Assembly (NCBI GenBank): GCA_944325105.1
Contig: CALUYW010000008.1
Coordinates: 1-64,000, forward strand
Reading direction: 5' to 3'
DNA: 64,000 nt
Source: Candidatus Gastranaerophilales bacterium
GTDB lineage: Bacteria > Cyanobacteriota > Vampirovibrionia > Gastranaerophilales > Gastranaerophilaceae
The position numbers and the translations under genes are program-made. Shown piece by piece: positions 1-7,887 of this stretch (position 1 is its first letter; the number at the start of each line of letters is the position of its first letter). The notes below the pieces were generated by a model. That model was not told where the DNA came from. It saw nothing but the letters and a program-made list of their open reading frames with translations, and did no database searches.

Positions 1-101
1 TTTTGCACGCCCTTACATCCTTATGCCTGTTCGTTCTCACTAACGCCATAGGCGTAGAGTTCGAACTTCACAGGTTTAGTATCTTTTTGGGGGCTCCAGA
101 G
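1..101. repeat. GC-richer hairpin element at the left edge (truncated)
   Basis: This stretch is not part of a recognisable gene. Bases 29-66 form a long imperfect hairpin (outer arms GTTCG/CGAAC, inner arms CGCC/GGCG) with near-symmetric mismatches. Read on the minus strand, a core of TAAGGATGTAAG followed by GTGCA resembles the core TAAAGGATGTGAG...GTGTA of the tandem repeat at 25.1 kb, which has a hairpin of the same architecture. I infer a member of the same dispersed repeat family, cut by the window edge. It is not a tRNA or tmRNA that I can recognise. Confidence 0.4.
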
Positions 102-128
102 TTAATCTAACTTATCCCCCATTTTTTT
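89..128 (+). terminator. Probable rho-independent terminator reading rightward into the end of the RND gene
   Basis: GGGGG (89-93) pairs with CCCCC (116-120). Nested inside, AGTTA (100-104) pairs with TAACT (108-112) around a three-base loop. A run of seven T follows at 122-128. A rightward transcript from outside the window would end here. The structure overlaps the last codons of the leftward RND gene. Confidence 0.5.
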
Positions 129-3100
129 ATTTAATATTAAATACAAGCAGGGTGTTACAAGAAGTGTAGCACATACTGATGTAATTAGTCCAAAAATAAT
201 AGCGACCGCAAGAGATGAAAACATCGGGTCGCGACCTATCCAAAGCGGAAGCATGCCTCCTATTGTTGTAACTGCGGTTAAAAATATAGGAGTAATTCTA
301 CTTCGTGCTGCTTTTTGCAGAGTTAAAAGCATATTGTCGTTAGTGTTCTTTGTTTCTTTTAGTATGGTATCGATAAGTACAACCGCGTTATTTGTCGCTA
401 TACCGACAAGACAAATGTAGGCAAGAAATGTCATAAAACCAAATTCGCTATGCGTTATTAAAAGTCCTATATTTGCTCCGCTAAGTGCCATAAGTGCACT
501 TAAAAGTATGATAAAGGGGATTTTGTAAGAGTTAAAATACCCTATTAAAAGCAGAAGTATTATGCCAAAAGCTATAGGGATTTTTTGCGCTATTGAATTG
601 TTACCTTTTTTTGAGTTTTCAACACTTCCGCCTACTTCCCAGCCGTAGCCGAGAGGATATTTTATATTATCAAGATATGGTTTCATTGTCTGTATTACTT
701 TGTGTGCCGTGGTTTTCTCATTATCAATGTAGCCTTGTACAGTTACTGTTAAAAAGCCGTTTTTTCTAAAAATTTGCGGGTAGTCAAATTCAAGCGATAA
801 CTGTGCGCTTTGTGAAAGCGGCATAGTGGTGTTGTAGAGGGATGAATATACCCCTATTGTGCCTATTTTATCCATATTGTCCCTTGAGGTTTCATTTAAG
901 CGGTAAATAATTGGTATTTTTGTTCCGCCTCTTCGATAGGAGGATACTTCATATCCGCTAAGCCCAGATTGCAGTGCATTTGCAATATTTTCATTTGTTA
1001 CACCATATCTTGAGGCACTAAATTCATCTACATTGATTTTTATTTTGGGTACTTTTACTCCCCAGTCATCTTTTACAAGTATGACGCCATCAAGCTCTCT
1101 TAATTTAGCCTGCACCTGGCGCACAATTTTAAAAAGTTCATCTTCATTGCTGCCAAAAATTCTTATCTCAACAGGTGCGTCATAAGGCGGGCCCAAGGGG
1201 ACCTTTCTTACTATGGTATTAGAATTTGCAAAAGTTTTATCGCAGTAGCTTTGTACATCTTTTACAAGTTTTGTGACAACTTTTCTGCTATCTGTATTTA
1301 CAAGAATCATCCCGTAGTTGCTTTTTATAGGTTCAGGGCTGGCTGACAGTACATATCTTGGAACTGAGGTTCCTGCATATGTTGAGAAATTTTTTACTCC
1401 TTTTAGGGTTTTTAGGTATTGCCCCGTTGTTTCAATTATATTTTGAACAACTTTTATGTCTGTGCCTTGTGCAAGGTTAAATTCTACTTCAAGCATTGCT
1501 CTATCCGAGTCGGGGAAAAATATTTTAGGTACAAAAGAGAATGCAACAAAAGAAAACCCCACAAAAATTATTGCAAAAAATACGGTTCTTTTAGGTGCAT
1601 TTAGTGCAATTTTAATATATTTTGCCATATATTTTGAGATATTTATTTCTCTAAACTTACCTTTCTGGTTTTGATTTTTATAAAATTTTTCAATAAGGTA
1701 TGGCAGAAAAGTTATGGATAAAAGCCAGGAGATTAAAAGCGCGCTTGTAACAACTTTAAAAAGGCTTGATGTGTATTCGCTTACTGTTGAATTAGCAAGA
1801 TATATTGGCAAAAACGCACATGAGGTTGTAAGAGTTGAGATTAAAAGCGGAGTTTGAAATTTTGTACATACCTCAATTGCGGCACTTTGAATATCTTGCG
1901 AGGTGGTTTTTATTTTTCTTAAAATCCCCTCAGAAATGACAATCGAATTATCCACAAGTATTCCAAGGGAGATAATTAGCGCGCTTAGTGAGATTTTATC
2001 AAGTCCTATGTTAAAATTACCCATGACAAAAAACGTACCGAGTATGGTAATAGGGATAATCGCGCCTACGATAAGGCCCATTTTTACCCCTAAAATAAGC
2101 AAAATAAGCCCCACAACGATAGCTACGCTTTGAAACAGACTGTCTGTAAATTTATCGGTCAGATATTTTACATAATCAGGCTGAAAGGCAGCTATTTGTA
2201 TGTTTATACCAAGAGGGAGAAACTCTTTTAGCTCTTCTATTCTTTTTTTGACTTCTTTTCCAAATTCAAGTATATTGCCGTTTTCTTTCATCGAAAGAGC
2301 TACTATAAGCGCTTTTTCTCCGTTAAACCCCATTATTGTGGCGCTTGGTTCTCTGTAGGTTTTCTCAACGGTTAAAATATCTCCGAGTTTCAGCGTTCCG
2401 TCGTTTTTTGTGAGTGAAATCGGGGTATTTTTTATGCTCTCAACGCTTTTGTAGTTATCTTGCGTTTGCACAAAAATATACCTATCCCCGACAAGTATCT
2501 CCCCGCTTGGGGTAATGAGGTTTGTTGATGAGAGTATTTTTTGCAAATCTTGTGCGTTTAGTTTGTACCTTGCAAGTTTGGCGTTGTCATAGTATAGATA
2601 AACAACCTCTTCCTGAGCACCCAAAACCTCTGCTTTTGCAGTGTTTTTTAATAGTAAGAGCTCGTCTTTCACCTTGTCCGCGTAGTCTTTTAGCTTCCAA
2701 TAGTCATATTCTTTTCCACAGACAGCAAGAACTATGCCAAAAACATCCCCAAATTCATCATCTACAAACGGAACTACCCCTTGCGGAAGGTCATTTTGTG
2801 CTCTTTGGACTTTTCTTCTTAATTTATCCCATATAGGCTGCAGGTTTTTATAGGTTTCATAAACATTTACATAGATAACACTTTTTCCGTTGTATGAGCG
2901 GCTTTTTATGTCCTCAACTTCATTCATTTGCTCTATTGCGGATTCTATTTTATCCGTAACATATTCATCAACCTGTTTTGCATTTGCGCCTTTGTATAGA
3001 GTTGTGATTACCGCTGTTCTTATTTTAAACCCCGGGTCTTCGTTTCTCGGAGTGTTGAAGTAGTATGAAATTCCCCCGAGAATCACGATTGAAACAAAAG

Positions 3101-3146
3101 TAACAAGGAGAAATTTATTTTTTAAGAAAAACTCGGTCAGGTTCAT
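102..3146 (-). CDS. RND-family efflux transporter, inner-membrane permease subunit
   Basis: This 1014-residue protein is the proton-driven permease of a tripartite efflux pump. Its length and layout fit the AcrB/SwrC superfamily: an N-terminal membrane segment (about 12-30), a large periplasmic loop, a block of membrane segments (about 335-490), then a second copy of the same pattern ending near residue 1005. The relay motif in the first half reads GILVDNSIVISEG and the second half has ATNNAVVLIDT, so the AcrB Asp-Asp pair and Lys are Asp-Asn and Asn; this combination is common in SwrC-like members. Its start overlaps the stop of the adaptor gene by four bases (ATGA), so the two are translationally coupled. 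Substrate is unknown. Confidence 0.93.
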   Translation of the reverse strand: MNLTEFFLKNKFLLVTFVSIVILGGISYYFNTPRNEDPGFKIRTAVITTLYKGANAKQVDEYVTDKIESAIEQMNEVEDIKSRSYNGKSVIYVNVYETYKNLQPIWDKLRRKVQRAQNDLPQGVVPFVDDEFGDVFGIVLAVCGKEYDYWKLKDYADKVKDELLLLKNTAKAEVLGAQEEVVYLYYDNAKLARYKLNAQDLQKILSSTNLITPSGEILVGDRYIFVQTQDNYKSVESIKNTPISLTKNDGTLKLGDILTVEKTYREPSATIMGFNGEKALIVALSMKENGNILEFGKEVKKRIEELKEFLPLGINIQIAAFQPDYVKYLTDKFTDSLFQSVAIVVGLILLILGVKMGLIVGAIIPITILGTFFVMGNFNIGLDKISLSALIISLGILVDNSIVISEGILRKIKTTSQDIQSAAIEVCTKFQTPLLISTLTTSCAFLPIYLANSTVSEYTSSLFKVVTSALLISWLLSITFLPYLIEKFYKNQNQKGKFREINISKYMAKYIKIALNAPKRTVFFAIIFVGFSFVAFSFVPKIFFPDSDRAMLEVEFNLAQGTDIKVVQNIIETTGQYLKTLKGVKNFSTYAGTSVPRYVLSASPEPIKSNYGMILVNTDSRKVVTKLVKDVQSYCDKTFANSNTIVRKVPLGPPYDAPVEIRIFGSNEDELFKIVRQVQAKLRELDGVILVKDDWGVKVPKIKINVDEFSASRYGVTNENIANALQSGLSGYEVSSYRRGGTKIPIIYRLNETSRDNMDKIGTIGVYSSLYNTTMPLSQSAQLSLEFDYPQIFRKNGFLTVTVQGYIDNEKTTAHKVIQTMKPYLDNIKYPLGYGWEVGGSVENSKKGNNSIAQKIPIAFGIILLLLIGYFNSYKIPFIILLSALMALSGANIGLLITHSEFGFMTFLAYICLVGIATNNAVVLIDTILKETKNTNDNMLLTLQKAARSRITPIFLTAVTTIGGMLPLWIGRDPMFSSLAVAIIFGLITSVCATLLVTPCLYLILNKKMGDKLD

Positions 3147-4207
3147 TGAAATTTTACCCTCTGCCCCTCTTGCACCTCTTGTGTACCTTTTGTAATAAGG
3201 TAATCTCCGCTTTTTATGCCGCAGGTTATCTCTATGTTATTGCCCTCTATTTCTCCCGTTTGGACAATATTTTTTTTAACCGTTCCTATGTCTTCTTGTC
3301 TGTTTTCAATTGTATAAACAACTTTTTGGTTATTTTCTTCAAGTATGGAATTTATCGGCACAAAGAGCTTTCTTTGGGGCGTTTTTTCAAATACAAAAAC
3401 GGCACTTGCGCTCATACCGTCTTTAAGTTCATAATTTTGTGCGTTTAGTTTTAGTCTTACTCTGTAAGAAAGTCCCTCAAGACTTGTTTCACTTATTTCT
3501 TTAATGGTAGCATTAAATATTTTATCTTTTATGGCATCAATTTTTATTTTTGCTCCTTGTCCGCGCTTTAGATAGTTGATGTAGTCTTGAGGTACGGATA
3601 TAAAAGCTTCAATGTCGTTATTGCTTTGAAATTTTACTACAGGGTCGCCTGCCTTTAGATATTGTTGCTCATTTGCAAGTTTTGTCACTATTATTCCGTT
3701 TGTCGGGGCAAATATTTTTTCATACCCTGATTGATAGTTTATGTAATTGTAGCGCTCTCTTGCGGCTTGAATTTGATAATTGGCGGATTCCATTTTTGTT
3801 CTTGCGCTATCCATATCATTATCTGATATACCGCCTGCGGCGTGGAGTTTTTGTATTCTTTCAAAATAATTTTTTGCGTTTTGATATTGTACTATAGCGT
3901 TTGAAAGGTTATATTTGGCTTCTTGCACTTGGATTTTATACAGTGGTGCATCAAGCTGGGCAATTAGTTGTCCTGCTTTTACTTTTTGACCCTCGTAAGG
4001 GAATATTTTTTTGAGTTTTCCCTCGATTTGAAAACTTAAATCGGTAAGTGAGGCAGATTTAAGATAGCCAAAGAATGTCTTTTTTGTAATATCGTTAGCG
4101 CAAGTTACAATTGTATATTCAACAGGGCGGATTGTTTCTTGTGTTTCTTTGATACATCCGCACAGGCTAAAAATACAAATAAACCCTATAATAAATACTC
4201 TTTTCAT
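3143..4207 (-). CDS. RND efflux periplasmic adaptor (membrane fusion) lipoprotein
   Basis: This 354-residue HlyD/AcrA-type adaptor links the RND permease to an outer-membrane channel. The N-terminus is a lipoprotein signal with lipobox LCGC (Cys18). It is followed by a lipoyl-like half (VKAGQLIAQLDAPLY), a coiled-coil hairpin (about 85-145), the second lipoyl half, a beta-barrel region and a membrane-proximal domain. A TTG lies one codon upstream, but ATG at 4207 is preferred: a -10-like TACTAT sits 10 bases upstream and there is no Shine-Dalgarno sequence, suggesting a leaderless mRNA. No TolC gene adjoins this pair; the TolC at 40.3 kb could serve it. Confidence 0.9.
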   Translation of the reverse strand: MKRVFIIGFICIFSLCGCIKETQETIRPVEYTIVTCANDITKKTFFGYLKSASLTDLSFQIEGKLKKIFPYEGQKVKAGQLIAQLDAPLYKIQVQEAKYNLSNAIVQYQNAKNYFERIQKLHAAGGISDNDMDSARTKMESANYQIQAARERYNYINYQSGYEKIFAPTNGIIVTKLANEQQYLKAGDPVVKFQSNNDIEAFISVPQDYINYLKRGQGAKIKIDAIKDKIFNATIKEISETSLEGLSYRVRLKLNAQNYELKDGMSASAVFVFEKTPQRKLFVPINSILEENNQKVVYTIENRQEDIGTVKKNIVQTGEIEGNNIEITCGIKSGDYLITKGTQEVQEGQRVKFQ

Positions 4208-4217
4208 CAAAATGATG

Positions 4218-4223
4218 ATAGTA
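4218..4223 (-). promoter_or_regulatory. -10 element for the adaptor gene (leaderless start)
   Basis: TACTAT on the minus strand ends 10 bases before the ATG at 4207. Transcription would start within about four bases of the start codon. Confidence 0.45.
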
Positions 4224-4264
4224 CAGTTTTTTGCACTTAGTTATTGCCTGTGTAGGCTAAGTGT

Positions 4265-5167
4265 TTAGGCTCTGGGGTGGGTGCTCTCGTATACTGATTT
4301 TAGCCTTGCGCTTGATACGTGAGTGTAGATTTGAGTGTTTGAAATGCTGGCATGGCCCAATAGTTCTTGTACAATTCTTAAATCTGCGCCGTTTTCAAGC
4401 ATTTTTGTGGCAAAACTGTGCCTAAATACGTGCGGTGTAACTTTTTTGGGGAGTTCTATTTTTTCAACCACCTCATTTAGTGCTTTTCTAATGCTTTGAT
4501 TTTGCAGCCTAAAACCGTTGTAGTTTATAAAAAGCGGTGATGAGGGCAGTTTTTTTGTTTTGCAAATAAGGTCAGAGACGTTTTCTATATAGTTTATGAG
4601 GCTTTCTTTGGTTCTGTTTGGAATAAGCACTATGCGCTCTTTTGAGCCTTTACCAAGAACTTTTATCTCATTTTGTTCAAGATTTAAATTTTCATAATTA
4701 AGCCCCGAAAGTTCGCTTATTCTCATTCCCGAGACCCATAAAAGCTCAAAAATTACTCTGTTACGATAGCCTGCAGGGGTTTCTATTTTTACGTTTCTTA
4801 GGATGTTTTCAACTTCTTCCTCGCTCATAAAATCAGGCAGGGATTTTGGGCGTTTTGGCGCGTGGATGGCATCAGAGGGGTTGTTCTCTATTATTTCTTC
4901 CTGATATAAAAACTTGTAAAAAGCCCTGATTGAGGCAATTTTTCTTGCTATTGTGGTTTTTGTGTAGTTAATTTTTTGAATAAAATAAAGATACTCGCTG
5001 AATTTTTTTGTATCAATTTCACCAACATCAAGGTTATCTGCCCAAATTAAAAAGGTGTACACGTCGCTTAGATAAGCGCGCACGGTGTGAGGTGAAAAGT
5101 TTTTTTCACTTTTTAAATATATTTTAAAATCTTCCGTATATTTTTTGGAATTATTATTAACTCCCAT
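4265..5167 (-). CDS. xerC: Xer-type tyrosine recombinase (XerC/XerD)
   Basis: This 300-residue site-specific recombinase would resolve chromosome dimers at dif with a partner. The N-terminal SAM-like DNA-binding domain covers about 8-95 and the catalytic domain about 105-295. All catalytic residues are visible: Arg149 (SGMRISEL), Lys173 (GKGSKER), His246 and Arg249 (HVFRH), His272 (LLGHAS) and nucleophile Tyr281 (IYTHV). The full Xer length and the lack of nearby integration signs argue for a housekeeping Xer rather than a phage or integron integrase. C versus D cannot be decided from sequence alone. GAGGA precedes the ATG by about five bases. The adaptor gene follows after a 57-base gap but has its own promoter-like sequence. 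Confidence 0.88.
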   Translation of the reverse strand: MGVNNNSKKYTEDFKIYLKSEKNFSPHTVRAYLSDVYTFLIWADNLDVGEIDTKKFSEYLYFIQKINYTKTTIARKIASIRAFYKFLYQEEIIENNPSDAIHAPKRPKSLPDFMSEEEVENILRNVKIETPAGYRNRVIFELLWVSGMRISELSGLNYENLNLEQNEIKVLGKGSKERIVLIPNRTKESLINYIENVSDLICKTKKLPSSPLFINYNGFRLQNQSIRKALNEVVEKIELPKKVTPHVFRHSFATKMLENGADLRIVQELLGHASISNTQIYTHVSSARLKSVYESTHPRA

Positions 5168-5243
5168 AAATTCCTCGCCGCGTCCTTTTTAATTATACAC
5201 GCAATTTTAAAAAAATAATATAAATCCTGTATTCTAAAATGTA

Positions 5244-5261
5244 AAGAATAATATTATTCTT
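5244..5261. promoter_or_regulatory. 18-bp perfect palindrome in a divergent promoter region
   Basis: AAGAATAATATTATTCTT is a perfect dyad between the divergent xer gene and the gene at 5325. It could be an operator. In AT-rich DNA one such palindrome per window is not far from chance, so weight is low. Confidence 0.25.
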
Positions 5262-5324
5262 ATATTAATTATCCCCGTTTTTGTTATATTATTTAGATAT
5301 CTCTCGTGGAAAGGCTAAAATAAA

Positions 5325-5963
5325 TTGCAGAACAATTTTGACAGTCTTGATAATCTCGACATACAGGTTCGTAAGTCCTCCGTTGTACAAGAACGCGCAG
5401 GGCTTGTTGCCGTGTATATGTACAAACAGTTTCTTGATTTTCAGCAGTCAACACAATTTACTCAAGAAACTTTTATTAAAATGCTTGACACTATGCAGTC
5501 TGTTATTGAGTATCTTAAGCAGTCTTTTAAAATCAGAAATATCCCTACGCAAAACGTATTTTACGAGATAGATAATTCCCAAACACTTGCTTATGTTAAT
5601 ATTTTGTGGCACAAAATAACCTTCACATCTCGTTTTAATATTTCTCCAAAGGCCCTGCCACAGGAGGGTAGAGCGCCGTTATTTTGCGGAAGAATTTTTG
5701 CACTTAACGGCAACTATTCGGCTATTATGAAGGGTGCGGATGATTATGAGTCACAAATGAGAGCACTTTTGGATAATGAAATAGCATCGTTGTACGTACC
5801 TGCGGAAAAAACTCAAAGTTCAATTATGACAATAAGGCACAAAGATAATCAGGAATTTTTAATAAGCCCTATTGATGCTCCGAGGGAATTTTTACTGAAA
5901 GTTATTGAGCTTGTCTGCGCGGGCGGTCAGTTCCACGAGCAAGGCAACAAAAAATTATTCTAA
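5325..5963 (+). CDS. Conserved-looking protein of unknown function
   Basis: This 212-residue soluble protein has no signal peptide or membrane segment, and I do not recognise a family. The N-terminal half (about 1-75) is mostly helical. The centre (about 80-130) looks beta-rich with aromatic residues (YVNILWHKITFTSRF). The C-terminus has VIELVCAGGQFHEQG. The start is taken as TTG at 5325 because GGAAAGG lies 10 bases upstream and no ATG fits. The stop codon abuts the terminator hairpin. It stands alone between a divergent recombinase gene and a convergent small gene, so context gives no function. Confidence 0.7.
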   Translation: MQNNFDSLDNLDIQVRKSSVVQERAGLVAVYMYKQFLDFQQSTQFTQETFIKMLDTMQSVIEYLKQSFKIRNIPTQNVFYEIDNSQTLAYVNILWHKITFTSRFNISPKALPQEGRAPLFCGRIFALNGNYSAIMKGADDYESQMRALLDNEIASLYVPAEKTQSSIMTIRHKDNQEFLISPIDAPREFLLKVIELVCAGGQFHEQGNKKLF

Positions 5964-5993
5964 AAAAGCCTGCATATAACTTGCAGGCTTTTT
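5963..5993. terminator. Bidirectional rho-independent terminator
   Basis: AAAAAGCCTGCA (5963-5974) pairs perfectly with TGCAGGCTTTTT (5982-5993). The A and T flanks make it work on both strands, ending the gene to the left and the small minus-strand gene at 6001. Confidence 0.9.
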
Positions 5994-6000
5994 AACGGGT

Positions 6001-6177
6001 TTAGTTTTGTGCGGAGGTAAGGAGTATAATTCTTTTCATAAATCCTTGCAAGAAAGACATTTTAGGATTTTCTACGCTTTCAACAAGGCTTCTTAATTCT
6101 TTTTCCAGCTCTGCGCTTCTCGGGTTATATTCGCACATGTCCGGATTGTACTCCCCATAGTTTAGATAATCATTCAT
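6001..6177 (-). CDS. Small protein, 58 residues, unknown function
   Basis: This short reading frame encodes MNDYLNYGEYNPDM... and ends ...LLTSAQN. It is supported by position: its stop lies eight bases from a perfect bidirectional terminator, codon use resembles its neighbours, and AAAGG lies about 12 bases before the ATG. The N-terminal third is rich in Asn, Tyr, Asp and Pro. The middle is an acidic amphipathic helix (ELEKELRSLVESVE). The end is basic and hydrophobic (FMKRIILLT). The frame stays open upstream but offers no better ATG. No family recognised. Confidence 0.6.
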   Translation of the reverse strand: MNDYLNYGEYNPDMCEYNPRSAELEKELRSLVESVENPKMSFLQGFMKRIILLTSAQN

Positions 6178-6266
6178 AAAAGCTTCAACCTTTCTGCCAT
6201 ATACACTAATATCCTTGTATTTATGTTCTCGTCACATGTTTAATTGAACTTTAGGTTTTGTGTATT

Positions 6267-6277
6267 TATGTTAAAAT
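6267..6277 (+). promoter_or_regulatory. Extended -10 promoter of tsaE (leaderless start)
   Basis: TATGTTAAAAT, an extended -10, ends six bases before the tsaE ATG. The same TATGTTAnAAT pattern occurs at 13650, 33305 and 63915. Confidence 0.6.
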
Positions 6278-6283
6278 TAATTT

Positions 6284-6784
6284 ATGAAAATCGAGTGTAA
6301 AAATCTGGATGATACAAAAAGACTTGCTAAGGCATTCGCAAAGAATTTGCCTGATGGCGGATGTTTTGTATCGCTATATGGTGATATCGGTGCAGGCAAA
6401 ACAGCATTTGTAAGATACGTTTTAAAAGAATTAGGCGTAAAAGACAAAGTCACAAGCCCCAGTTTTGTTATATTAAATGAATATTTAAACTACAAAATGC
6501 CGATATACCACTTTGACCTCTACAGACTTGAAAACGAGGGTATAAAGACAATTGAGCAGGAGCTTGCAGACTATTCCAAAAGAAATGTTTTAACATTTGT
6601 TGAGTGGGCAGATTTTGGCGCAGGCGCACTTTCTCTTGACAGATTAAATATAAAAATTATATACCCTGAAGTGCTTGAATATGGAGAAAACGGCGACCCC
6701 AGAGTGTTTGAGTTTGAACCCCGGGGGGATGAAAATAAGATATTTGCACAAAATATTTTAAAAGACTACGAGGTGATTAAGTGA
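6284..6784 (+). CDS. tsaE: tRNA threonylcarbamoyladenosine synthesis ATPase TsaE
   Basis: TsaE is the small ATPase of the TsaB-TsaD-TsaE complex that makes t6A at position 37 of ANN-decoding tRNAs. The P-loop GDIGAGKT is at 33-40, the family motif VTSPSF at 56-61 and HFDLYR at 76-81, followed by VEWAD. The 166 residues fit the family. It overlaps tsaB by four bases (GTGA), as expected for partners. The start follows an extended -10 by six bases with no Shine-Dalgarno sequence, so a leaderless mRNA is likely. Confidence 0.96.
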   Translation: MKIECKNLDDTKRLAKAFAKNLPDGGCFVSLYGDIGAGKTAFVRYVLKELGVKDKVTSPSFVILNEYLNYKMPIYHFDLYRLENEGIKTIEQELADYSKRNVLTFVEWADFGAGALSLDRLNIKIIYPEVLEYGENGDPRVFEFEPRGDENKIFAQNILKDYEVIK

Positions 6785-7425
6785 AAATCCTCTGTTTTGA
6801 TACATCTTTAGACAAAACTTACATTGCTCTGGGTAGTGGCGATACATGCGAGTGTTGCGAGATAAAAAGTGATGATACAAATTATCACAGTGCTTATTTA
6901 ATTCCTAAAATTAAGCAAATGCTCGAAGATAAAAACCTTACCTTAAAAGAGCTGGACGCCCTTTGCGTAAACTGCGGCCCCGGTAGTTTTACAGGCATTA
7001 GAGCAGCACTTAGCGTGGCAAAAGTCATGGCGCTTGAGCTTGATTTGCCTGTTGTGACCCTTAACTCTTGTGAGATTTTAAAAAGTGCTTCAGGTGATGA
7101 TAGTGTTGTTTTGCTTGATGCAAGACGCCTTATGTATTATTACTATGAAGATTCTAAAATAGAACTTATCTTAAAGGATGATGTTGAAAATAAAATAAAA
7201 AATAAAAAAGTTATATGCGATAGTGGTGTATATAGGGATTTTTTAGGTGTTTTCGGCGCTGAATTTATAAATTATGAAGAGCAAAATTACCCTCTTGCAA
7301 GTGTTATGTATAAACTTGCGATTAAGAAACTAAGCGTTTCAAAATGTCCTAAAGAAGATTTTGCTCATGCCAAGTTAAGGGCAAATTACATTCAAACACC
7401 GCCTGTATTTACTAAAGGCAATTAG
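6781..7425 (+). CDS. tsaB: tRNA threonylcarbamoyladenosine synthesis protein TsaB
   Basis: TsaB is the inactive ASKHA-fold partner that scaffolds TsaD and TsaE in t6A synthesis. The hallmark GPGSFTGIR is at 66-74, and the N-terminal strand MKILCFDTS is typical. The start is GTG, overlapping the tsaE stop. At 214 residues it is slightly short; the C-terminal lobe is compact. Its stop TAG shares four bases (TTAG) with the stop of the convergent gene at 7422. Confidence 0.95.
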   Translation: MKILCFDTSLDKTYIALGSGDTCECCEIKSDDTNYHSAYLIPKIKQMLEDKNLTLKELDALCVNCGPGSFTGIRAALSVAKVMALELDLPVVTLNSCEILKSASGDDSVVLLDARRLMYYYYEDSKIELILKDDVENKIKNKKVICDSGVYRDFLGVFGAEFINYEEQNYPLASVMYKLAIKKLSVSKCPKEDFAHAKLRANYIQTPPVFTKGN

Positions 7426-7820
7426 CCTGTAATATCAAGTTTTTCGCCGCGTTTTGCACTGTCTTTTTTAAGACTTTGTGCCTCGCTTAATAAAACATCT
7501 GCCGTTCTTGCAACATTTAAGTCTGCATTTGATAGGTCGGTGCCTGGAGCAAGTGCTGCCCTTTTAATTTGTTTAGCTTGAGAAATTGTTTCGTCGGGGT
7601 TTGCCTTGTTTAGTGCAGGAATTCTGATGCTTACATGGCCCGAAACGGGTATACCCTGAGGATTGTACTCAATTACAATAGGTCCTCCCAAAGAACCTGC
7701 CGCAGCTTTATGTGCAGCTTCATGGGAGTATATTCTGCTGTAGTTTTCTTTTTTGAGTCGTTCAATTTCCTGTTTTTGGCTTCTTTGACCCAAAAAAGGA
7801 TAATTGTTCATTTCTATCAT
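7422..7820 (-). CDS. SprA-related putative metalloprotease-like protein
   Basis: This 132-residue protein matches the SprA-related family. It has an HExxH motif, HEAAH at 33-37, followed by a small-residue stretch with SLGGP, then GHVSIRIPAL, and the family-typical tail (DETISQAKQIKRAALAPGTDLSNAD). HExxH normally marks a zinc protease, but biochemical function in this family is not established to my knowledge. There is no signal peptide. GGTGG precedes the ATG. Its stop overlaps that of tsaB on the other strand by four bases. Confidence 0.75.
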   Translation of the reverse strand: MIEMNNYPFLGQRSQKQEIERLKKENYSRIYSHEAAHKAAAGSLGGPIVIEYNPQGIPVSGHVSIRIPALNKANPDETISQAKQIKRAALAPGTDLSNADLNVARTADVLLSEAQSLKKDSAKRGEKLDITG

Positions 7821-7887
7821 TTTTCCACCCGAGGCAATCCTTCACAACTACTATAATTATAGCACATTTTCTGTTTTTGCAACAGGG

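Noticed and set aside
1-101. Possible tmRNA or tRNA end because of a TTCGAA loop
   Set aside because: No acceptor stem, CCA or proteolysis-tag frame could be fitted.
2522-2836. A 104-codon plus-strand frame inside the RND gene, and similar long frames opposite or within other genes
   Set aside because: They lie wholly inside well-supported genes on the other strand or frame, lack binding sites and show no domain.
102-3146. RND permease as a non-functional pump because the Asp-Asp pair is Asp-Asn
   Set aside because: The Asp-Asn and Asn-Asn combination is common in SwrC-like RND proteins, so it is not a sign of decay.
4265-5167. Xer-type recombinase as an integrase marking a mobile island
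   Set aside because: It has standard Xer length and motifs, and no attachment-site repeats, tRNA or phage genes are nearby.
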